Source: Mycolicibacterium sp. GF69 (GTDB lineage: Bacteria; Actinomycetota; Actinomycetes; Mycobacteriales; Mycobacteriaceae). Taken from it: a stretch of DNA of 64,000 nt. The first letter of the stretch is position 1. Every line of letters begins with the position of its first letter. Below are positions 32,318-41,295 of this stretch, piece by piece. The notes beneath the pieces were generated by a model. That model saw only the letters and a program-made list of their open reading frames with translations, had not been told where the DNA came from and did no database searches. The stretch lies in assembly GCF_003284965.1 (NCBI RefSeq), contig NZ_QMEW01000021.1, positions 29,543 to 93,542 of the forward strand, written 5' to 3'. The translations under genes were made by a program, and so were the position numbers.

Positions 32318-35014
32318 CTAGTGAGCCGCGGCGTCCCAGCTTCGGCCGTAGCCGACCGACACTTCCAGCGGCACATCAAGCGGGTAGGCGTTGCCCATCT
32401 GCTCGCGAACCAGGGCTTCGACTGTGTCCCGCTCCCCCTCGGCAACCTCGAAGAGCAGCTCATCGTGCACCTGGAGCAGCATCCGCGACTTCAGTCCGGC
32501 GTCCTTGAGCGCCGTGTCGACATTGATCATCGCGACCTTGATGATGTCGGCCGCGCTGCCCTGGATCGGCGCGTTGAGCGCTGCACGCTCGGCAGCCTCG
32601 CGGACGTTGCGGTTGCTGCTGTCCAACTCCGGTAGATAGCGCCGCCTGCCGAACACGGTCGACGTGTAGCCGTCCTTGCGCGCCTGGTCCACCACGTTGC
32701 GCAGGTAGTCGCGCACCCCGCCGAACCGGTCGAAGTACTGCTCCATTTGCACCTTGGCTTCTTCGGTGGAGATCTTGAGCTGGGCTGCCAGCCCGTAGGC
32801 GCTCAACCCGTAGGCCAGCCCGTACGACATCGCCTTGACGCGGCGTCGCAATTCGGGATTGACCTCGTCGATCGGCACCGAGAACGCCCGTGAAGCGACG
32901 AAGGAGTGCAGATCCTCTCCGGTATTAAAAGCCTCGATGAGGCCGTCATCTTTGGACAAGTGCGCCATGATGCGCATCTCGATCTGGCTGTAGTCCGCGG
33001 TCATCAACTCCGCATAACCCTTGCCCACCACGAAGGCATCGCGGATCCGGCGGCCGGCGTCGGTGCGGATCGGGATGTTCTGCAGGTTGGGCTCGGTCGA
33101 CGACAGCCGCCCCGTCGCGGCGATCGTCTGGTTGAAGGTGGTGTGAATGCGGCCGTCCGACGCGACCGAATTGAGCAGCCCGTCGACGGTGACCTTCAGC
33201 CGCGTGGCGTCGCGGTGGGCGAGCAGATGCTGCAGGAACGGATGGCCGGTTTTGTCGAAGAGTGACTGCAGCGCGTCGGCATCGGTGGTGTAGCCGGTCT
33301 TGGTGCGCTTGGTCTTGGGCATCTCCAGTTCGTCGAACAGCACCACCTGCAGCTGCTTCGGCGAGCCGAGGTTGATCTGTTTGCCGATCACCGCGTAGGC
33401 CGCCTCGGCCGCGTCGCGGATGTGGTCGGCGAACTCGCTTTGCAGCCGACCGAGTTGCTCGAGGTCCACCGCGATGCCGGCGGTCTCCATCTCGGCCAGC
33501 ACCCGCTGCACCGGCAACTCCATGTTGTTGAGCAGCGCGAGCGAGTCGATGCGGGCCAGTTCCTCGTCGAGCGCGTCGGCGAGGTCCATCACGGCGCTGG
33601 CCCGCAGTATCACGGTCTGCACGGCCTGGTCATCGACGCCGTCATCATCGTCAAGCAGCGAAAGTTGTTGCTGTTCAGGGTTTTCGGCGCGCAGTTCGCG
33701 CTTCAGGTAACGCAGCGAGAGGTCGTCGAGCGTGAAGCTGCGCTGCCCCGGCCGGACCAGGTAGGCAGCCAGTGCCGTGTCCGAGGTGACGCCCGCGAGT
33801 TTCCACCCGCGGCCCTCGAGGTCGTGCATCGCCAGCTTGGCCTCGTGCAGCGCCTTGGGCGGCCCGGGGTCGGCCAGCCAGGAGGCCAGCGCCGCCTCGT
33901 CCTCGGCTGTCAATGTGGCGGTGTCGAGGTAACGGCCGTCGCCGTCCGGAGCGACGATGGCCAGCGCGGTCGCGTCGGCGTCGAAGGCCAGGTGGGTGCC
34001 GACGACCGCCATCCCGAACCTCTTGCCCGAGCTGTGTTCGGCCAGCCAGGCCGCGAGCTCACCGGGCTCCAATGCCCCGCCACGCACGTCGAATCCCTGG
34101 TCGACCTCCGGGTCCGCCGACGCCAGCGTCTCGAACAGCCGATCGCGCAGCACTCGGAATTCCAGGTCGTCGAAGAGCCGGTGGATCTGGTCCCGGTCCC
34201 ATGGCTGCATGCGCAACGTGTCGGGCGTCTGCGGCAGCGGAACGTCTCGGACCAGGTCGGTCAGTTCCCGGTTGAGCACGACGCTCGACAGGTTGGCCCG
34301 CAACGCATCGCCGACCTTGCCTTTGACGGTGTCGACGTTGTCGACCAGCGCCTGCAGTGAGCCGAACTCGGCGATCCACTTGGTTGCGGTCTTCTCGCCG
34401 ACGCCGGGGATGCCGGGCAGGTTGTCGCTGGGGTCGCCGCGCAGCGCCGCGAAGTCGGGGTACTGCTCGGGCGTCAGGCCGTACTTGTCCTGCACCGCCT
34501 CCGGTGTGAACCGGGTCAGCTCGCTGACGCCCTTGCGCGGGTACAGCACCGTGACGTCGCGGCTGACCAGCTGGAGCGAGTCGCGGTCCCCGCTGACCAC
34601 CAGCACGCGATAGCCGCCTTGTTCGGCCTGTGTGGCCAGCGTGGCGATGATGTCGTCGGCCTCGAAGCCCGGTTCGGCGAGCACCGTGATGCCGAGCGCG
34701 CCGAGCACCTCTTTGGTGATGTCGATCTGGCCGCGGAACTCGTCGGGCGTCGACGAGCGGCCGGCCTTGTACTCGGGATACTTGTCGACGCGGAACGTCT
34801 GACGCGAGACGTCGAACGCGGCGGCGATGTGGCTGGGTTGCTCGTCGCGAAGCAGGTTGATCAGCATCGCGGTGAAGCCGTAGACGGCGTTGGTGGTGAG
34901 CCCACCCTGGGTCTTGAAGTTCTCTGCGGGCAGCGCGTAGAACGCCCGGTACGCCAGCGAATTGCCGTCGAGCAACATCAATGTCGGCTTCTGGTCCGTC
35001 TGCTCGGAGCTCAC
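32318..35014 (-). CDS. polA: DNA polymerase I
   Basis: An 898-aa repair and Okazaki-fragment-processing polymerase. The N-terminal 5'-nuclease (about 1-300) has LMLLDGNSLAYRAFYAL, EADDIIATLATQA and GDPSDNLPGIPGVGEKTA. The middle 3'-5' exonuclease-like domain (about 310-490) lacks the canonical metal-binding acidic motifs and is presumably inactive, as in other mycobacterial PolA. The polymerase domain has motif A DYSQIEMRIMAHLS, motif B RRRVKAMSYGLAYGLSAYG and motif C LQVHDELLFE. The start is GTG at 35014, six bases after a -10 TAGAGT, so leaderless; the same region has a PafBC-like damage element. Divergent from the DUF35 gene. Confidence 0.97.
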   Translation of the reverse strand: MSSEQTDQKPTLMLLDGNSLAYRAFYALPAENFKTQGGLTTNAVYGFTAMLINLLRDEQPSHIAAAFDVSRQTFRVDKYPEYKAGRSSTPDEFRGQIDITKEVLGALGITVLAEPGFEADDIIATLATQAEQGGYRVLVVSGDRDSLQLVSRDVTVLYPRKGVSELTRFTPEAVQDKYGLTPEQYPDFAALRGDPSDNLPGIPGVGEKTATKWIAEFGSLQALVDNVDTVKGKVGDALRANLSSVVLNRELTDLVRDVPLPQTPDTLRMQPWDRDQIHRLFDDLEFRVLRDRLFETLASADPEVDQGFDVRGGALEPGELAAWLAEHSSGKRFGMAVVGTHLAFDADATALAIVAPDGDGRYLDTATLTAEDEAALASWLADPGPPKALHEAKLAMHDLEGRGWKLAGVTSDTALAAYLVRPGQRSFTLDDLSLRYLKRELRAENPEQQQLSLLDDDDGVDDQAVQTVILRASAVMDLADALDEELARIDSLALLNNMELPVQRVLAEMETAGIAVDLEQLGRLQSEFADHIRDAAEAAYAVIGKQINLGSPKQLQVVLFDELEMPKTKRTKTGYTTDADALQSLFDKTGHPFLQHLLAHRDATRLKVTVDGLLNSVASDGRIHTTFNQTIAATGRLSSTEPNLQNIPIRTDAGRRIRDAFVVGKGYAELMTADYSQIEMRIMAHLSKDDGLIEAFNTGEDLHSFVASRAFSVPIDEVNPELRRRVKAMSYGLAYGLSAYGLAAQLKISTEEAKVQMEQYFDRFGGVRDYLRNVVDQARKDGYTSTVFGRRRYLPELDSSNRNVREAAERAALNAPIQGSAADIIKVAMINVDTALKDAGLKSRMLLQVHDELLFEVAEGERDTVEALVREQMGNAYPLDVPLEVSVGYGRSWDAAAH

Positions 35015-35020
35015 GGCCCC

Positions 35021-35043
35021 ACTCTATGCAGCCGGGGTGACAA
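35021..35043 (-). promoter_or_regulatory. Leaderless, PafBC-like promoter of polA
   Basis: On the minus strand TTGTCACCC-N8-TAGAGT, then GGGGCC, then GTG 35014. The -10 has leaderless spacing. The upstream element keeps the TTGTCR core and the exact N8 spacing of the PafBC motif but differs at the last three positions. Confidence 0.45.
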
Positions 35044-35119
35044 CGAACGCACCGCGGGAGGCGTCGATCTCGCCGCGACTGTGTGCGCACGCTCACGGCG
35101 TCAAGGCGTCCCACTGAAC

Positions 35120-35133
35120 TGGAACACGTTTCA
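35120..35133. promoter_or_regulatory. KstR-type operator TGGAACACGTTTCA
   Basis: A perfect match to the KstR consensus TNNAACNNGTTNNA, centred about 38 bp before the predicted start at 35165, so it overlaps the -35 region. KstR represses cholesterol-catabolism genes in mycobacteria. Confidence 0.65.
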
Positions 35134-35152
35134 GTTTCACGATGCGACTGGG

Positions 35153-35158
35153 TACGCT
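35153..35158 (+). promoter_or_regulatory. -10 hexamer TACGCT, leaderless promoter of the DUF35/thiolase pair
   Basis: TACGCT, six bases (GACCGG), then GTG 35165. The KstR-type site lies 20 bp upstream of this hexamer. Confidence 0.6.
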
Positions 35159-35164
35159 GACCGG

Positions 35165-35599
35165 GTGTCAGCTTCCACTCAACCCGCGGTCGACGGGTGG
35201 TTCGCCACCGACGGCTCCGGAGAGGCCTATCTGATCGGCGGCAAGTGCCACCAGTGCGGCACGTACGTGTTCCCGCCGCGTGCCAACAACTGCCCCAACC
35301 CCGCCTGCGACGGTGACGAGTTGGCCCAGGTGCCGTTGTCGCGGCGCGGGACGCTGTGGAGTTACACCGAGAACCGCTACGCTCCCCCGCCCCCGTACCC
35401 GGCACCGGATCCGTTCGAGCCCTTCGCCGTTGCCGCGGTGCAACTGGCCGCCGAAGGGCTGATCGTGCTCGGCAAGGTCGTCGAGGGAACGCTGGCCGCG
35501 GACCTGAAGGTCGGCATGGAGATGGAATTGACCACGATGCCGTTGTTCGTCGACGACGAGGGCGTCGAACGTGTCGTTTATGCATGGAGGCCTGCATGA
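35165..35599 (+). CDS. DUF35 (ChsH2/OB-fold, zinc-ribbon) partner of a thiolase-fold protein
   Basis: A 144-aa protein with an N-terminal rubredoxin-like zinc ribbon (CHQC at about 27-30, CPNPAC at about 42-47) and a C-terminal OB fold (LWSYTENRY, LIVLGKVVEG). Such proteins pair with thiolase or hydratase partners and form acyl-CoA channels, as ChsH2 and its relatives do in steroid side-chain degradation. The gene overlaps the thiolase-fold gene as ATGA, and the two correspond to Rv1628c and Rv1627c. A KstR-type operator and leaderless promoter lie upstream, so expression should rise on steroid substrates. GTG at 35165 is fixed by promoter spacing. Confidence 0.88.
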   Translation: MSASTQPAVDGWFATDGSGEAYLIGGKCHQCGTYVFPPRANNCPNPACDGDELAQVPLSRRGTLWSYTENRYAPPPPYPAPDPFEPFAVAAVQLAAEGLIVLGKVVEGTLAADLKVGMEMELTTMPLFVDDEGVERVVYAWRPA

Positions 35600-36795
35600 G
35601 TCCCGAACCGCTGTACGTCCTCGGCGCCGGCATGCACCCGTGGGGCAAGTGGGGGCGTGACTTCACCGAATACGGCGTCGTGGCCGCCCGGGCGGCCCTG
35701 GCCGAGGCGGGACTGGACTGGCGCCAGATCCAGCTCGTCGCCGGCGCGGACACCATCCGCAATGGTTACCCCGGCTTCGTGGCGGGCTCGACCTTCGCGC
35801 AGAAGCTGGGCTGGAACGGCGTGCCGGTGTCGTCGAGTTACGCGGCGTGCGCCAGTGGGTCGCAGGCGCTGCAGAGTGCTCGCGCGCAGATTCTCGCGGG
35901 ATTCTGCGATGTGGCGCTGGTGATCGGTGCCGACACCACGCCCAAGGGCTTTTTCGCCCCGGTCGGCGGTGAGCGGAAGAACGATCCCGATTGGCAGCGC
36001 TTCCACCTGATCGGCGCCACCAACACCGTGTACTTCGCGTTGCTGGCCCGGCGCCGCATGGACCTCTACGGCGCCACCCTCGAGGATTTCGCCGCCGTGA
36101 AGGTCAAGAACGCCAAGCACGGCCTGGACAATCCGAACGCGCGCTACCGCAAGGAAGCCACCATCGACGACGTGCTGGCCAGCCCCGTGGTCTCCGATCC
36201 CCTTCGGCTGCTGGATATCTGCGCGACGTCGGACGGTGCGGCCGCATTGGTGGTGGCGAGCAAGTCGTTCGCCGAGAAGCACCTCGGCTCGCTCGACGGC
36301 GTGCCGTCGGTCCGCGCGATCAGCACCGTGACGCCGCAGTACCCGCAGCACCTGCCCGAATTGCCGGACATCGCAACGGATTCCACTGCGGTGGTGAATG
36401 CCCCGGAGCGGGTGTTCAAGGATCAGATCCTCGACGCCGCCTATGCGGAGGCCGGTATCGGACCCGAGGACCTGAGCCTGGCCGAGGTCTACGACCTGTC
36501 CACCGCGCTGGAACTCGACTGGTACGAGCATCTCGGTCTGTGCGCCAGAGGCGAAGCCGAACAGCTGCTGCGCAGCGGCGCGACGGCGATCGGCGGCAAG
36601 ATCCCGGTCAACCCGTCCGGCGGCTTGGCGTCCTTCGGCGAAGCCATTCCGGCACAGGCCATCGCGCAGGTGTGCGAGCTGACGTGGCAGTTGAAGGGAC
36701 AGGCGACCGGACGTCAGGTCGAGGGTGCCAAGGTCGGCGTCACCGCCAACCAGGGCCTGTTCGGCCACGGCTCGTCGGTGATCGTGGCCCGCTGA
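35596..36795 (+). CDS. Thiolase-fold lipid-transfer protein (Ltp-like, Rv1627c-type)
   Basis: A 399-aa member of the SCP-x/thiolase superfamily. The nucleophile-region Cys is in SSYAACASGSQALQSARAQI (about residue 85). The C-terminal GKIPVNPSGGLASFGEAIPA and GVTANQGLFGHGSSVIV show a divergent second half: the thiolase active-site HxxG is absent in the usual form, as in Ltp-type aldolases. Ltp/DUF35 complexes in actinobacteria carry out retro-aldol or thiolytic cleavage of steroid or acyl side chains. Together with the KstR-type site upstream this suggests sterol catabolism. Start by ATGA coupling to the DUF35 gene. Exact reaction unknown. Confidence 0.88.
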   Translation: MSPEPLYVLGAGMHPWGKWGRDFTEYGVVAARAALAEAGLDWRQIQLVAGADTIRNGYPGFVAGSTFAQKLGWNGVPVSSSYAACASGSQALQSARAQILAGFCDVALVIGADTTPKGFFAPVGGERKNDPDWQRFHLIGATNTVYFALLARRRMDLYGATLEDFAAVKVKNAKHGLDNPNARYRKEATIDDVLASPVVSDPLRLLDICATSDGAAALVVASKSFAEKHLGSLDGVPSVRAISTVTPQYPQHLPELPDIATDSTAVVNAPERVFKDQILDAAYAEAGIGPEDLSLAEVYDLSTALELDWYEHLGLCARGEAEQLLRSGATAIGGKIPVNPSGGLASFGEAIPAQAIAQVCELTWQLKGQATGRQVEGAKVGVTANQGLFGHGSSVIVAR

Positions 36796-36799
36796 GCGG

Positions 36800-37501
36800 G
36801 TGATTCAACAAGAGTTCGCTAGGGAGTTCGAACCGTACGGCCCCTCCTACTGGGGCGCCATCGCGGTGTTCGTGCTCGGGGCCGCGTTGCTGGTGTGGGC
36901 CGGGCGCAGTAGGACCGCTGCGCAATCGAATCGCGTGAGCCGCATACTCGGTGGGCTCACCGCGGTGATCTACGCCGCGATCCTGATCTACAACCTCATG
37001 CCGCCGACCCTGGCCGGATCGGTGCCACTTCAGCTGACCGATCTGGCCACCGTCGTGGCCGCCATCGCCCTGTGGACACGGCGACAGTGGGCGTTCGCGC
37101 TCACCTACTACTGGGGGCTCGTGCTGAGCGTGCAGGCGTTGATCTCGCCCGTGCTGCGGGGCCCCGACTTCCCGGACTACCGGTTTCTGGCGTTCTATGC
37201 GATCCATCTGCTGGTCGTGTGGGCCGCAATCTATCTCACGTGGGGCCTCGGCATGCGGCCCGACTGGCGCGACTTCCGACTGGCCGTGCTGGTCACCAGC
37301 GTCTGGGCCGCGGTGACGGTCGTCTTCAACAGGATTGCCGGCACCAACTACGGCTTCACCAACTACAAGCCGAACACCAAATCGGTGTTGGATCTGCTGG
37401 GGCCGTGGCCGGTGTACATCGTCGTCACGGCGGCGCTGGTCTTCTTCGTGTGGGCGCTGATGACCTGGCCGTGGGTGAGACGTCAGGCGACACCGAGATA
37501 G
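36800..37501 (+). CDS. YwaF/TIGR02206-family membrane protein
   Basis: A 233-aa membrane protein with about seven hydrophobic segments. Family features are SVPLQLTDLATVVAAIALW, YYWGLVLSVQALISPVL, DYRFLAFYAIHLLVVW and FNRIAGTNYGFTNYKPNTKS. Function unknown. GTG at 36800 lies five bases after the thiolase gene's stop, so it probably shares that KstR-associated transcript. The 3' end overlaps the convergent livF by 19 bp. Confidence 0.8.
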   Translation: MIQQEFAREFEPYGPSYWGAIAVFVLGAALLVWAGRSRTAAQSNRVSRILGGLTAVIYAAILIYNLMPPTLAGSVPLQLTDLATVVAAIALWTRRQWAFALTYYWGLVLSVQALISPVLRGPDFPDYRFLAFYAIHLLVVWAAIYLTWGLGMRPDWRDFRLAVLVTSVWAAVTVVFNRIAGTNYGFTNYKPNTKSVLDLLGPWPVYIVVTAALVFFVWALMTWPWVRRQATPR

Positions 37502-38238
37502 GCCGCACGAATACTGTCGTCGGCCAACAGCTCTCGGGCATCGCCGGTACGGGTGATCTCACCGGTCTCCAGAATGTAGGCCCGGTCTGACCGGCTCAGC
37601 GCCTGCTGCGCATTCTGCTCAACCAGCAGCACCGTGGTGCCCTGCGCATTGATCTCGGCGATGATCCGGAAGATCTGCGAGATCACCATCGGGGCCAGGC
37701 CCATCGACGGCTCGTCGAGCAGCAGCACCCGCGGGCGGGCCATCAGGGCACGCCCGATCGCCAGCATCTGCTGCTCACCGCCCGACAGCGTGCCGCCCAC
37801 CTGACTGCGGCGCTCGGCGAGCCGGGGGAACGTCTCCAGAATCCAGTCCAGTCGTTCCCTGTGTTCGGCCCGCGACGCGAACTTGCGTCCGTAGCAACCC
37901 ATCTCGAGGTTCTCCACGACGGTCATTCCCGGGAAGACGCCTCGTCCCTCCGGCGCCTGTACCAGCCCCTGAATCGCCCGGTTGTGCGCCTTGACCTTGC
38001 TGATGTCGCTGCCTTCGAACCAGATCGAGCCCACCGTCAACGGCAGCAGCCCCGAGATCGCCCGCATGGTGGTGGTCTTGCCTGCGCCGTTGGAACCGAG
38101 CAGCGTGACGAGCTCACCTTCCCGCACCGACAGCGAAATCCCGTGCAATGCTCGAATTCTGCCGTACTGGACGACGATATCGCGCAACTCGAGGATGACG
38201 GGCCGCTCAGGCTTCGTTGGCTCACTCGACTGCGTCAT
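37483..38238 (-). CDS. livF: Branched-chain amino-acid ABC transporter ATPase LivF
   Basis: A 251-aa nucleotide-binding subunit of a HAAT-type importer. Walker A GSNGAGKTTTMRA, Q-loop QAPEGRGVFPGMTV, signature LSGGEQQMLAIGRAL, Walker B LLLDEPSMGL and H-loop LLVEQNA. QAPEGRGVFPGMTV and VEQNAQQALSRSDRAYILETGEI are LivF hallmarks. It couples ATP hydrolysis to uptake of branched-chain or related amino acids through LivHM. It is last in livK-H-M-G-F and overlaps livG by 17 bp. Confidence 0.93.
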   Translation of the reverse strand: MTQSSEPTKPERPVILELRDIVVQYGRIRALHGISLSVREGELVTLLGSNGAGKTTTMRAISGLLPLTVGSIWFEGSDISKVKAHNRAIQGLVQAPEGRGVFPGMTVVENLEMGCYGRKFASRAEHRERLDWILETFPRLAERRSQVGGTLSGGEQQMLAIGRALMARPRVLLLDEPSMGLAPMVISQIFRIIAEINAQGTTVLLVEQNAQQALSRSDRAYILETGEITRTGDARELLADDSIRAAYLGVA

Positions 38239-39049
38239 CGGGCACCCCCAAATACGCTGCGATGACCTTCGGGTCGTCGCGGATCTCGGAAGGCAGACCG
38301 TCGGCGATCTTGCGCCCGAACTCCAGCACCACGATCCGATCGGTCACACCCATCACCAGGCGCATATCGTGCTCGATCAGCAGCACCGTGTAACCGTCGT
38401 CGCGGATTCGCTGGATCAACTCGATGAGCGCGGCCTTCTCACTCGGGTTGAACCCGGCCGCCGGTTCGTCCAGGCACAGCAGTTTCGGTTCGGTGGCCAG
38501 GGCACGGGCGATCTCGAGCCGGCGCTGATCGCCGTAGGGCAGGTTCTTTGCCTTTTCTTCACCCCGGTGGGCGATCCCCACGAAATGCAGCAGCGCAGCT
38601 GATCTTTCGATTGCCGAGCGCTCTTCGCGGCGGTGCCGCGGGCTTCGCACCAGCGCGCCGGGCACCGAGGTGAAGTGCCTGGCGTCGGTGCCGACCATGA
38701 CGTTCTCCAACGCGGTCATCTCGCCCCAGAGCCGGATGTTCTGGAAGGTGCGCGCGATTCCGCGCCGGGTGATCTGGTGCCGTTTGATCCGGCCCAGCGG
38801 CGCACCGTCGAAGGTGACCGTGCCCGACGTCGGACGGTACACCCCGGTGATCGCGTTGAAACAGGTCGTCTTGCCCGCGCCGTTCGGCCCGATCATGCCG
38901 AGGATCTCGCCGCGGCGAATGTCGAACGACACCGAGTCCAGCGCCGTCAGCCCCCCGAACTTCATCGTGAGATCCGTTGTCTTCAAGAGGATCTCGCCCT
39001 CCGCGGCCTGGATTTCGCGGTGGACGCCTGCCAGTTCTTCGATGGTCAT
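38222..39049 (-). CDS. livG: Branched-chain amino-acid ABC transporter ATPase LivG
   Basis: A 275-aa ATPase partner of LivF. Walker A GPNGAGKTTCFNAITG, GIARTFQNIRLW (Q-loop region), YGDQRRLEIARAL (divergent signature typical of LivG), Walker B LLCLDEPAAGFNPSEK, H-loop LIEHDMRLVMGVTDRI and C-terminal VIAAYLGVP. ATG at 39049 overlaps the livM stop as ATGA; a longer frame to 39496 lies inside livM and is rejected. The N-terminal 18 residues before LLKTTDL are slightly longer than usual. Confidence 0.93.
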   Translation of the reverse strand: MTIEELAGVHREIQAAEGEILLKTTDLTMKFGGLTALDSVSFDIRRGEILGMIGPNGAGKTTCFNAITGVYRPTSGTVTFDGAPLGRIKRHQITRRGIARTFQNIRLWGEMTALENVMVGTDARHFTSVPGALVRSPRHRREERSAIERSAALLHFVGIAHRGEEKAKNLPYGDQRRLEIARALATEPKLLCLDEPAAGFNPSEKAALIELIQRIRDDGYTVLLIEHDMRLVMGVTDRIVVLEFGRKIADGLPSEIRDDPKVIAAYLGVPDDAVE

Positions 39050-40215
39050 CGCGCCGATTCCTTCTCCGGTGAGCGCAGCAGGCCGCGGGCGGCCCGACCG
39101 TAGGCCAGTAGTTGCGCACGTGCCGGGAACAGGCCCTGCGGCCGGAAGATCATCAGCATCACCAGCGCCAGCCCGAAGAACAAGTACTTCAGGTCGCCGA
39201 GGTTGACGCCGAGGAACTCCACCCCGAGCAACCGGTTCGGCAGGTACACGATGATGAACGCACCCACGACCACACCGAGCTTGTTGCCCTGACCGCCGAG
39301 CACCACGGCGCACAGGAACAGCATCGAGTTGATGATGTTGAACGTCGGCGGCGCCACGAACTGCACCTGGCCCGCGTACAGCGCGCCGGACAGACCGCCG
39401 ATCGCCGCACCGATGACGAATGCCCACAGTTTGAACCGGAACGTGTTGACGCCCATGACTTCCGCGGCGTCCTCGTCCTCGCGCACGGCGATCCACGCGC
39501 GGCCGACTCGGCTGCGCTCGAGGTTACCGACCAGCAACAGGATTCCGATCATCAGCACGATGCCCAGCCAGAACCACCATGTGCCGTAATTGGCGTCGCC
39601 CGCGGAGTTACCGCTCGAGAAGACCCCCTCGGGCACTCGCTCGCTCTCGCCGAATCGGGGGTAGGCCACCTCGTTGAGGCCGCGGGGGCCGTTGGTCACC
39701 TCGGAGAGGTTGTCGGCCATCAGGCGGATGATCTCGCCGAACCCGAGCGTGACGATGGCCAGGTAGTCGCCGCGCAGTCGCAGCGTCGGTGTGCCCAGGA
39801 TGAGTCCGGTCAGCGCGGTGATGGCCATCGCCAGCGGCACACAGGCCAGCCATGCCCAGTCCTCGTTGAACCATCCAGTGGGTCCCAGCCGGTTCCACGG
39901 ACTGTTCGGGCTGGTCAGCAGCGCCACCGTATACGCACCCACGGCATAGAACCCGACGTAGCCCAGGTCGAGCAGACCGGCCTGGCCGACGACGACGTTG
40001 AGGCCGATCGCGATGATGGCGACCATCGCGAACTGGGCCATCGTGCCGCCGAAGCTGATGTTCGGCGTGTCCAGGAACGGCGGCGGGAACAGCGGCAACA
40101 GCGCGAGCAGCCCGAAGGCGAGCACGCCGAAGCCCCACTTCTGCGCGCGCGTGAGACGGTCCCACCACCGTCGCAGCGCGTCACCGGGCGCCAAGAGCTT
40201 CTCGCCGACCGTCAT
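39046..40215 (-). CDS. livM: Branched-chain amino-acid ABC transporter permease LivM
   Basis: A 389-aa inner-membrane permease with about ten hydrophobic segments. Landmarks are GLNVVVGQAGLLDLGYVGFYAVGAY, TPTLRLRGDYLAIVTLGFGEI, VGRAWIAVREDEDAAEVMGVN (EAA-like loop contacting the ATPase) and a C-terminal MIFRPQGLFP. It forms the transmembrane channel with LivH. ATG at 40215 overlaps the livH stop (ATGA). The cytoplasmic N-terminal 25 residues are charged, as is common in actinobacterial LivM. Confidence 0.93.
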   Translation of the reverse strand: MTVGEKLLAPGDALRRWWDRLTRAQKWGFGVLAFGLLALLPLFPPPFLDTPNISFGGTMAQFAMVAIIAIGLNVVVGQAGLLDLGYVGFYAVGAYTVALLTSPNSPWNRLGPTGWFNEDWAWLACVPLAMAITALTGLILGTPTLRLRGDYLAIVTLGFGEIIRLMADNLSEVTNGPRGLNEVAYPRFGESERVPEGVFSSGNSAGDANYGTWWFWLGIVLMIGILLLVGNLERSRVGRAWIAVREDEDAAEVMGVNTFRFKLWAFVIGAAIGGLSGALYAGQVQFVAPPTFNIINSMLFLCAVVLGGQGNKLGVVVGAFIIVYLPNRLLGVEFLGVNLGDLKYLFFGLALVMLMIFRPQGLFPARAQLLAYGRAARGLLRSPEKESAR

Positions 40216-41216
40216 GCTCGTGCCTTCCCGAGGCTTTCGCCGAGTATCCCGGTCGGGCGGAAGAACAACACGAGAACCAGCAGCACGAATGCCACCACGT
40301 CGCGCCACTGAGTTCCGAATACGGCCTGCCCGTAGTTCTCCATGATGCCGAGCAGCAGACCACCCAGCAGGGCCCCGCGCAGGTTGCCGATGCCACCGAG
40401 CACCGCTGCCGAAAACGCCTTGATGCCGAGCAGGAAACCGCCCGAGTAGATGATGCCCTGGGGCACCTTCAGCGTGTACAGCAGCGCCGCGGCACCGGCC
40501 AGCAGGCCGCCGATCAAGAACGTCATCATGATGACGCGTTCGCGCGAAACGCCCATCAAAGTCGCGGTATCCGGATCCTGTGCCACCGCGCGGATTCCGC
40601 GTCCGAACTTCGTTCGGTTGATGGTCAGGTCGGTCATCAGGGCCAGCGTGAGCGCCGCACCGACGATGATCAGCGTGATATTGGAAACCGCCGAACCGAA
40701 CAGCGTGAACTGAGTTTCGGGCGCGACCAGCCGGATCGGCTGCTGGGCGTTGGAGCCCCCGTAGCCGTCGATGATCTTCGGCAGGATGAAGTGCACGAAC
40801 TCCTGCAACACGAACGACATGCCGATCGCGGTGATCAGAAACGACAGTCGTTCGGCCTTGCGCTTGCGCAGCGGCCGGTACGCGACCGCCTCCAGGCCCA
40901 TGGCCGTGGCACCGGACACCGCCATCGCGAACAGCATGGCGATACCCAGGTACAGCACCGTCAGCGCGATGCCCTTGTCGTAGGTATTCCCGCTGGGAGT
41001 GAAGCCAAGGATCATGTCCAGGCAGAAGTACGCACCGAACATGCCGAACATGAAGACTTCGGAGTGGGCGAAGTTGATCAGCTTGAGCACGCCGTAGACC
41101 AGCGTGTAGCCGACCGCCACCAGGGCGTAGATCGCGCCCCACGACAGGCCGTCGATCGTCAACTGCCAGAAGCCATCTCGCAGCCCATCCAGATTGAAGC
41201 TGATGTTGGCGGTCAA
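40212..41216 (-). CDS. livH: Branched-chain amino-acid ABC transporter permease LivH
   Basis: A 334-aa permease with about eight membrane segments: GLSWGAIYALVAVGYTLVYG, LINFAHSEVFMFGMFGAYF, FLITAIGMSFVLQEFV, RAVAQDPDTATLMGVSRERV (EAA-like loop) and GGIGNLRGALLGGLLLGI. The most plausible start is TTG at 41216; no ATG or GTG lies at a suitable position and no good Shine-Dalgarno is visible, so translation may be weak. A 123-bp gap with a terminator hairpin and a nine-G run lies between it and the binding-protein gene, unlike the overlapping junctions downstream. Confidence 0.9.
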   Translation of the reverse strand: MTANISFNLDGLRDGFWQLTIDGLSWGAIYALVAVGYTLVYGVLKLINFAHSEVFMFGMFGAYFCLDMILGFTPSGNTYDKGIALTVLYLGIAMLFAMAVSGATAMGLEAVAYRPLRKRKAERLSFLITAIGMSFVLQEFVHFILPKIIDGYGGSNAQQPIRLVAPETQFTLFGSAVSNITLIIVGAALTLALMTDLTINRTKFGRGIRAVAQDPDTATLMGVSRERVIMMTFLIGGLLAGAAALLYTLKVPQGIIYSGGFLLGIKAFSAAVLGGIGNLRGALLGGLLLGIMENYGQAVFGTQWRDVVAFVLLVLVLFFRPTGILGESLGKARA

Positions 41217-41240
41217 GCAGGTGTACTGGTCGACGCACTC

Positions 41241-41249
41241 GGGGGGGGG
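41241..41249 (+). repeat. Homopolymer run of nine G
   Basis: Nine consecutive G on the plus strand (C on the livH strand), 25-33 bp upstream of the livH start. The longest mononucleotide run noticed in the window, in an intergenic site where slippage could change promoter or leader spacing. Confidence 0.8.
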
Positions 41250-41295
41250 ATCCCGGTCATCCGGTGGCGGCTCCTCGCGGCGGCTTCTAGCGAAA

